Notes under the pieces: generated by a model
What the model was told of the DNA's origin: nothing
Databases searched by the model: none
The model's input: only the letters and a program-made list of their open reading frames with translations
NCBI RefSeq assembly: GCF_904849725.1
Contig: NC_058519.1
Span: forward strand, 24,907,267 to 24,971,266
Source of the DNA: Hordeum vulgare subsp. vulgare
Taxonomy: Eukaryota > Streptophyta > Magnoliopsida > Poales > Poaceae
Length of the DNA stretch: 64,000 nt
Direction of reading: 5' to 3'
Shown: one piece after another, positions 58,713 to 64,000 of the stretch
How positions within the stretch are numbered: position 1 is the stretch's first letter
Layout: each line of letters starts with the position of its first letter
Made by a program: the position numbers and the translations under genes

Positions 58713-58833
58713 GTTGTATCTTAATTTCTGCAAGTTGTATCTTAATTTCGGCAAATTGTATCTTATTTTCAGTAATGTGTATCTTAATTTCCGCAATGAG
58801 TATCTTAATTTCAGCTACGTGTATGTTCATTTT
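58713..58833. repeat. 21-bp tandem repeat between the accessory genes
   Basis: About 5.5 units of GTGTATCTTAATTTC.GCAAT begin at 58713, right after the stop of accessory gene 1, and end where the second E2F-like array starts. Confidence 0.8.
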
Positions 58834-59013
58834 ATCCCGCCATTTATTTCCCGCCTCGCTTTCCCGCCATTTTATCCCGCGTATAGCTTTGCCGCCATTT
58901 TGTTCCCGCCTCGCTTTCCCGCCCTTGCTTTCCCGCCCTCGCTTTCCCGCCTCGCTTTCCCTCCTCGTTTTCCCGCCATTAGTTATTCGTCTCGCTCTGC
59001 TGCACCTATAAAA
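58833..59013 (+). promoter_or_regulatory. Long E2F-like site array and TATA box of accessory gene 2
   Basis: Eleven units start at 58833, 58847, 58860, 58873, 58888, 58902, 58915, 58929, 58943, 58956 and 58969, spaced 13-15 bp. Six are exact TTTCCCGCC (58847, 58860, 58915, 58929, 58943, 58969) and one is TTTGCCGCC. TATAAAA follows at 59007-59013, 39 bases before the ATG at 59052. Confidence 0.75.
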
Positions 59014-59051
59014 CCCCCTTCAGACCAAGGTGGGTAAGGAGTGTGCTGAAA

Positions 59052-59492
59052 ATGTCTCATTATCCTTTCGATCGTAGTTTTCATAGTGGTATGTCCGAGT
59101 GTCTTCTGCGCTTAGCTAGCAATTTCAAGATAGATAATAGAATAGTTTCATGGGACGAACTCATCAGTAGTGACACGCTACTGAATGAGGTTGCCCACGC
59201 ATTAGCTAGGAAGGGGTGGCCTGCAAGGACATATGAGGAGATTCGGAAAGAACTTCTGCGGTTGAATGAAAGATGGAAGAAGAAAGGCCAACACATACGC
59301 GGTGGAGGTGGAGTAAAACATCCCTTCTTATGGATTGACGATAGTGAGGACGAAGACGATATCTTCATGCCGAGTACCAAGAGCGCGTCATCGACGAAGG
59401 CCAAGAGCGCATCATCGACGAAGGCCAAGAGTAGCGCTTCGTCAAAGGGCGAGAGCTCTGCATCGTCGAAGGATGACGACGACTTTATGTAG
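59052..59492 (+). CDS. Accessory gene 2 of the MULE: small protein with helical N domain and acidic Ser/Lys tail
   Basis: Single exon of 146 codons, ATG at 59052, TAG at 59490-59492. I do not recognise a named family. Residues 10-75 look helical (MSECLLRLASNF, ISSDTLLNEVAHALARKGWP, EEIRKELLRLNERWKKKG) and could be a SANT/Myb-like or helix-turn-helix fold. A glycine patch (IRGGGGVKHPFLWID) and an acidic patch (DDSEDEDD) follow. The tail repeats SASSTKAK and related units, encoded by 24-bp tandem repeats (about 59375-59470), and ends DDDDFM. A nuclear accessory role in transposition, comparable to MURB in maize, is inference. Frame intact. Confidence 0.65.
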   Translation: MSHYPFDRSFHSGMSECLLRLASNFKIDNRIVSWDELISSDTLLNEVAHALARKGWPARTYEEIRKELLRLNERWKKKGQHIRGGGGVKHPFLWIDDSEDEDDIFMPSTKSASSTKAKSASSTKAKSSASSKGESSASSKDDDDFM

Positions 59493-59499
59493 TTTTTTT

Positions 59500-59714
59500 T
59501 ATGAACTCTACATCTTAATGTATCTTATTTTATGTATGTTATTTTATGTATGTTATTTTATGAATCTTATTTTATGTATCTTATTTTATGGAAGCAACTT
59601 CAAATATATCGAGAACTTTTATTTCATGAAACTACATAGATGTCTTGTACGTACATCTGAAAGTTTGAAACTGACATAGAGAGATGCAATTGTTCGCACA
59701 CATACATAGACGAA
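59500..59714. other. Convergent 3' region of the MULE genes
   Basis: Contains ATTTTATGTATGTT-type short repeats (about 59517-59590). The plus- and minus-strand genes end on either side, so this is where their transcripts would meet or overlap. Confidence 0.5.
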
Positions 59715-61978
59715 TCACCCTATGCGACGACGACCAGCTGGCCTTGCCCGACGACCGGAGGGTGACAATCGATCAGGGGGTCTGTGTTCACGAAGACCAC
59801 GACCGTACTGTCCCTCGTGTTCCTGTGTCTGCGACTCATGCATAGGTGGTGGAGTCTGAAATCCATATTGAGATGATGATTCTAAATTGTAGGTGAATGG
59901 TTGTGACTCAGAATTGATGTAAGATGGACCAATAACGTCCTGCCCGAAAAAATCATTTATCATTCCTGGGAGCGTGCATTGAGTATCATGGGTTTCTGTG
60001 AGTATTTCTTTCTGTACGCCACGCTGGGTATGTTCATCTCCCCATGATGGATCATTAATTTCCTGCTCCACGAAAAAATGTTTTTAAAATAAATTGTGTG
60101 TAGCAAAAAGATGTGTAAATAGAAGTTATGTAATTGCTTATTATAATTGTACATACCTGACCGCTGTTGTAGCTTTGTGCTCCCTCGCTTGTCTCAGCCC
60201 AACGATTCTCCTCGGGCATCCTAATCCCTCGCGTGGGCAGATATGGCTGAGATCCTTGAATGTGTGCGCCATATGCTGTATATGCATCCTGCTCCATGAA
60301 ATGAGTTTGTTCGGGCGTCGAACCTACATCTGGAGCATTTACCTGTGATGTCTGCCCATGTATTGATAGAGACGAGTCATGTCGTGGAAGTGTCGGCGTA
60401 GTATTACGACCCTCTCACCACCGCATGGACGACGACGGCGCCGCACTCGGTCTAGCTGATCTCGGTTCCGGAATGTTGTACGCTGCAGTGACAACGTCGT
60501 TCTCTGTACCGCATCTCGTAAACCTTGTGCTCACGAATTCGCTAATTTTTTTAAAGAAGGATCTGCCTTTAGGATCAATTCCCTGGGCTCGCATTCCTTC
60601 CCTCGCCATCGCTTGTACTTGGGTGCAAATATCAATCTGAAAAAAATCGTTGTTCGTTGGTTAAATTGTTCATGAAATGATGGACCTGAATAGCAAGATG
60701 TTGATTATTACCGCGGAGTCACGATAGTAAGCTGATGATGTGTCCATCCGTCTCTGCAACTGTTCCATATGCGTTGGATGTGTTGGCATCGTAGGTGGTT
60801 CACTCGTCAGTCTAGTACGCGTGCTCATGCGATACCAATTATAGTACGCTTCTGTCGTAGTTGCATCGTATGTTCTGCATAAATAAATTAACATTACTAA
60901 ATTGACATCACATTCTGTATTTTATAAGCACATAATTAAATTAACATTAGTAAAATTACCGTTCCTGAGGCACTATATTTTGCAGAGCTTCATTATTCCA
61001 CTCATTTATCCATTCAATGTTTTCTGCATTCCAGTCCACACCAGATCTGCCCATATTGCTCATCCTGTAATTATAGATAAAAAAAAATTCAAGAATAGTT
61101 GATGGAATATCTATTTAGCTAGGTCACATCTTACTTACTTATGAGTTTCTTCGTCGATACATCTTGGAACCGGTGGTGGAATATCTTGATATAGACCGAA
61201 CTGTCTCATGACACGGTCAGGATTATACGGTTCCACAAACCATAGATAGAGTAAATTGCAGCGAGTCATCCAAAAGGCACTATCTCTCACGCATTCCACT
61301 GGCATGTGTTGCGAACCAAATACCATATCAATGTGCGCCTCAGTCCACGGGTTCCACTGGCATGTGTTGCGAACCAAATACCATATCAATGTGCGCCTCA
61401 GTCCACGGGTTCCACTGGCATGTGTTGCGAACCAAATACCATATCAATGTGCACTGTCTCTTCGTTGTCTCAGGATCAGCATGGGTAGATAAAATTTCGA
61501 AGTTAATACGAAGCCAGCTGTGTGGGACACCTCGAGGCGGACCAGAACGATCTGATATGGGCATTTCGAGCCTCAGACGGGCAGAGACATCTGCTGGCCA
61601 ATTAGGAGAAACTCGTGGATGTACCACTGGCACACCTCTAATTGGTAAAGCTGTGATCATTGACACATCTTTTAGAGTAGGTGCAAGCTCTCCACATCGA
61701 AAGTGAAATGTGTGGGTCTCCGGTCTCCATCTATCAACGAGGGATGTCAAAAGGGATGGGTCGGCAGTAAAACTACCTCGACGAGCTGCGATGTTCGCAA
61801 AATGTAGGAGTCCATAAGCCTCAAGGTGTTCAAGGAACCGATTCTCTATTGACCAGGGCGTCTTTACAGTTCGAAGCCGGAAGGTCTGAGGAGGATTTTC
61901 ATGATTTGGATTTATGAAAAGCTGGCAACGGTGGTGGTTGTCGTGATAACCATTCAAAAGCTGGGGCATTTCAGCCAT
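59715..61978 (-). pseudogene. Plant mobile domain (PMD, MAIN/MAIL-like) gene of the MULE, frame-broken
   Basis: The ATG at 61978 opens MAEMPQLLNGYHDNHHR. PMD motifs follow: FLEHLEAYGLLHFANI, DRWRPETHTFHFRCGELAPT, LKDVSMITALPIRG, and later EPYNPDRVMRQFGLYQ. Later exons, by splice signals, end at the GTAAGT donor near 61136, then about 61064-60960, 60870-60712, 60637-60155 and 60061-59715 (Pro/Gln-rich tail ending PAGRRRIG). PMD proteins in the host (MAIN, MAIL1) support genome stability and silencing; PMD genes are also carried by MULEs and Gypsy elements. Two lesions are visible: an extra 58-bp tandem unit at 61294-61465 shifts the frame, and an in-frame TGA lies at about 60415-60417. Confidence 0.75.
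61294..61465. repeat. 58-bp tandem repeat inside the PMD gene
   Basis: Units start at 61294, 61352 and 61410 (TTCCACTGGCATGTGTTGCG...). The first two are complete and identical except for the edges; the third breaks off after CAATGTGC. Because 58 is not a multiple of 3, each extra unit shifts the frame. Confidence 0.92.
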
Positions 61979-61986
61979 AACCTGCA

Positions 61987-62134
61987 ATCACGATGAAATT
62001 AAATTAAATATTCCGAATATTACATCACGATTAAATTAAAATACATATTCCGAATATTACATCACGATTAAATTAAAATACATATTCCGAATATTACATC
62101 ACGATTAAATTAAAATACATATTCCGAATATTAC
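61987..62134. repeat. Four 37-bp tandem repeats between transposase and PMD genes
   Basis: Units start at 61987, 62024, 62061 and 62098 (ATCACGATTAAATTAAAATA then CATATTCCGAATATTAC). The last three are identical; the first has small changes. Each contains the palindrome ATATTCCGAATAT. Confidence 0.95.
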
Positions 62135-62172
62135 ATCACGATGAAATTATGAATACATAGCATGATTACATA

Positions 62173-64000
62173 TCACGCAGTGTTGTTGTTACGATACAGA
62201 CACTCCCTACGCGGGTGACCAGCACACCTACATACGCGGCATCGCCTTGGTTCTTCCAACTGGCTGTGGTCCATGTCATTGCGATGACGCCTAGACTGAC
62301 GCCGTCCCTTGCTGGTTCGCATCAATGCGGGATCTGGAACCCATGTGGTGCCTTCTGGCCATAATTGCTTGTAGTTCGTATCAATGCCCCATGCCCAAAA
62401 CTCACCGTTCCAAGTGTTGTACAAATTGTGCATGTTGAAGTATGGTGATACGTATGGCTCGACACTAATTTGTTGATCTGCAGCTGCCCGCAATACGTGA
62501 CTGCAAGGATATCCCAGAAGCTTGGGCTTGTTGCAAGTGCACTCACACGAGGTTGCGCCAAGCGTCACAGCTTGTTTTTTTCTCCCCTGTGGTGACCCTT
62601 CACAAACTTTGCTCGCACACTAACTTCCCATTTATTCCTAAGTGCATCTACCTGCCTGCACCCATGTCTTTGCGACTTCTTTGCTTTGTCATCAAGATGT
62701 CTTTCCATCTTCTCAGACCAGGTCTTGTTCAAATCAACTAGTGCCTTGGCAACAGTGACTCTATCTGCAAAGTATGACACAGTCCGGTTCCAAGTTTCAT
62801 CAATTAGTGCTGTGATAGGTAGTGCCCTCACCCCTTTAAGAACACCATTGTACACCTCGGACATGTTGCTTGTCATTATACCGTATCTAGCGCCAGTGTC
62901 ATGAGACTGCGCCCACTTGTACAAATTGGGACAATTCTCATTAATCCACTGGCTCAAATTTATTGCTGTTCGACGACCCCTCCGGTCTTCTCTCGCCGGG
63001 AGGGATGCGCGCTCGATCTGACCATTGATACCTGCCCAGATAGCATTCATTTTTGCTGTAGTTTTCTGCATGCACATCCTCTTGAATAGCTTGAACCAAT
63101 CTTTGTTTTTGAATTTCGAATAAAAATTAGCTGCCAAATGCCTCATGCACCACCTTGTCTCCAGATCGGGCCACCCCCAATCTGGATCTTGTGAAGCCTT
63201 AATTATCTCAAGCGCGCTTAATAGTCCGGTGTTGCGATCAGAGATGATGCAAACCCCTTCCCGATCTTTGATGACACCCATCTTCAGGCAACACAGGAAC
63301 CATAGCCAACTATGTTTGTTTTCGCTCTCCACTAGTGCATAGGCAATAGGAAGAAGTTGATTGTTTGCATCAGCTGCCATCGCCACTAAGAGTGTGCCCT
63401 TGTACTCTCTAGTGAGAAATGTACCATCAATTGATAAAACCGGACGACAATGCTTGAATGCTTGTATAGTCTGGGCGAATGCCCAGAATAAACGGTCCAG
63501 GATTTGCTCGTCCGGGTTCAATGGATTTGGACGTTCTTTCCGGAAAACTTGAGTCCCCCTGTTAGCAACTGAAATCTGATGCAACATTCTAGGGGCAAAA
63601 GAGTACGCCTCCTCATAGGTTCCATACAACCTCTGAAATATCTTTTCCTTTGCATGACGAGCCTTGCTATAGCTGACAGGGAAACCAATCAGATCAGATG
63701 CAGTTGCACGCAAAGCCCTAATACTAATATTAAGACTGTGCTGCACAATGGTTTGCATCACCTGGGACACATATTCTGCAGTCACATTGCGGTGCACTGA
63801 AAGAGTGCCGGTTTGCTCACAACCATGTTGCTCTATTTTTGTGACATGCCATGGCTGACATACCCCAGGCTTCTGGCGAGCAATAACTTTTCCGCGGCAA
63901 CCCGCTTCGCGATGGATGCATATGAGCTTCAACTTCTTTTTATCAGACTGCTTCACTCTATGTTGCGTGTGTATAGCAATTGCATAGCTATGTATTGCTT
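62173..64000 (-). CDS. MULE transposase (DDE-SWIM), 5' end outside window, frame change at a slippery site
   Basis: An open frame enters from the right edge (AIHSYAIAIHTQHR, the usual MULE N-terminal region) and runs to 62565. It includes a zinc-binding-like CIHREAGCRGK, the first catalytic Asp in VLSIDGTFL and the second in CIISDRNTGLL. WCMRHLAANF follows. The SWIM finger (CECTCNKPKLLGYPCSH) and a CX2CX4HX4C knuckle (CRVCRCAGHPRREC) continue in the -1 frame to the stop at 62173. The switch is at A AAA AAC (62574-62580). The protein would recognise and cut the element ends. Both catalytic Asp residues seen are intact, unlike those in the MULE at 22.7-28.3 kb. Whether the frame change is a mutation or programmed is open. 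Confidence 0.85.
62520..62582 (-). other. Candidate -1 ribosomal frameshift signal
   Basis: In the zero frame the codons GAA AAA AAC contain the heptamer A AAA AAC (62580-62574, minus strand). A shift of -1 gives exactly the SWIM-domain frame. Ten bases downstream, GCTTGG (62563-62558) can pair with CCAAGC (62525-62520). A zero-frame TGA lies at 62567-62565. A simple A-tract indel explains the same data. Confidence 0.35.

Larger units (their letters stand above)
57816..64000. mobile_element. Large multi-gene Mutator-like element with PMD gene (right end outside window)
   Basis: From about 57816 rightward there are two plus-strand accessory genes (58065-58682, 59052-59492). A minus-strand PMD gene (61978-59715) and a minus-strand MULE transposase (64000-62173) follow. 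The two pairs converge at about 59.5-59.7 kb, like mudrA and mudrB in maize MuDR. The left limit is inferred from the abrupt end of a MITE at 57815; the right terminal repeat lies beyond the window. PMD genes riding on MULEs are known in plants. Confidence 0.65.

Overview
This window is nuclear DNA from a grass of the wheat tribe (Triticeae). The evidence is an Angela/WIS/BARE-1-type Copia element, several Stowaway MITEs with CTCCCTCCGT ends, CACTA elements with CACTACAAG or CACTAGTAG ends, and intron-rich plant genes. No bacterial, organellar or viral gene order is visible. Gene density is low: two host genes look complete, and most of the rest is transposable elements, many nested in one another.

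Layout. 0.3-1.8 kb: a Harbinger-like element. 3.5-11.3 kb: a complete 14-exon SRT1 (SIRT6-type sirtuin) gene on the minus strand, with two MITEs in its introns. 11.6-12.3 kb: a broken coiled-coil ORF. 12.7-13.8 kb: two related GC-rich hAT-like elements. 13.9-16.4 kb: tandem repeats. 16.4-18.15 kb: a candidate non-autonomous Helitron. 18.9-20.2 kb: a complete 3-exon DUF3615 gene (minus). 21.3-21.9 kb: a truncated Harbinger-like element. 22.7-28.3 kb: a MULE with long terminal inverted repeats and a spliced but damaged transposase gene. 28.4-37.5 kb: a full-length Copia element inserted in a Stowaway MITE. 37.8-45.3 kb: an antisense solo LTR split by a CACTA element that carries pieces of four host genes (eIF3g, phospholipase D, MATE transporter, TFIIIC subunit 6). 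47.8-54.6 kb: a Harbinger-like element split by a 6.1-kb CACTA carrying TNP2 and Ulp1-like protease remnants. 54.7-57.8 kb: MITEs, one inside another, a probable small solo LTR and a GC-rich inverted-repeat element. 57.8 kb to the right edge: most of a large multi-gene Mutator-like element.

The last element is the most interesting part. Two accessory genes read rightward (a GRF-zinc-finger-like coiled-coil protein and a small basic/acidic-tailed protein). A DDE-SWIM transposase and a plant-mobile-domain (PMD) gene read leftward. The convergent layout recalls maize MuDR. Both accessory genes have, just upstream of a TATA box, an array of TTTCCCGCC-type units spaced about 13-14 bp apart. TTTCCCGC is the consensus site for E2F cell-cycle factors, so the element may couple expression to S phase. 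The transposase frame changes exactly at a classical slippery heptamer (A AAA AAC), which is either a homopolymer mutation or a -1 frameshift site.

Exon positions were derived by reading splice consensus and reading-frame continuity by eye. Family assignments come from recognised motifs, not from a database search.
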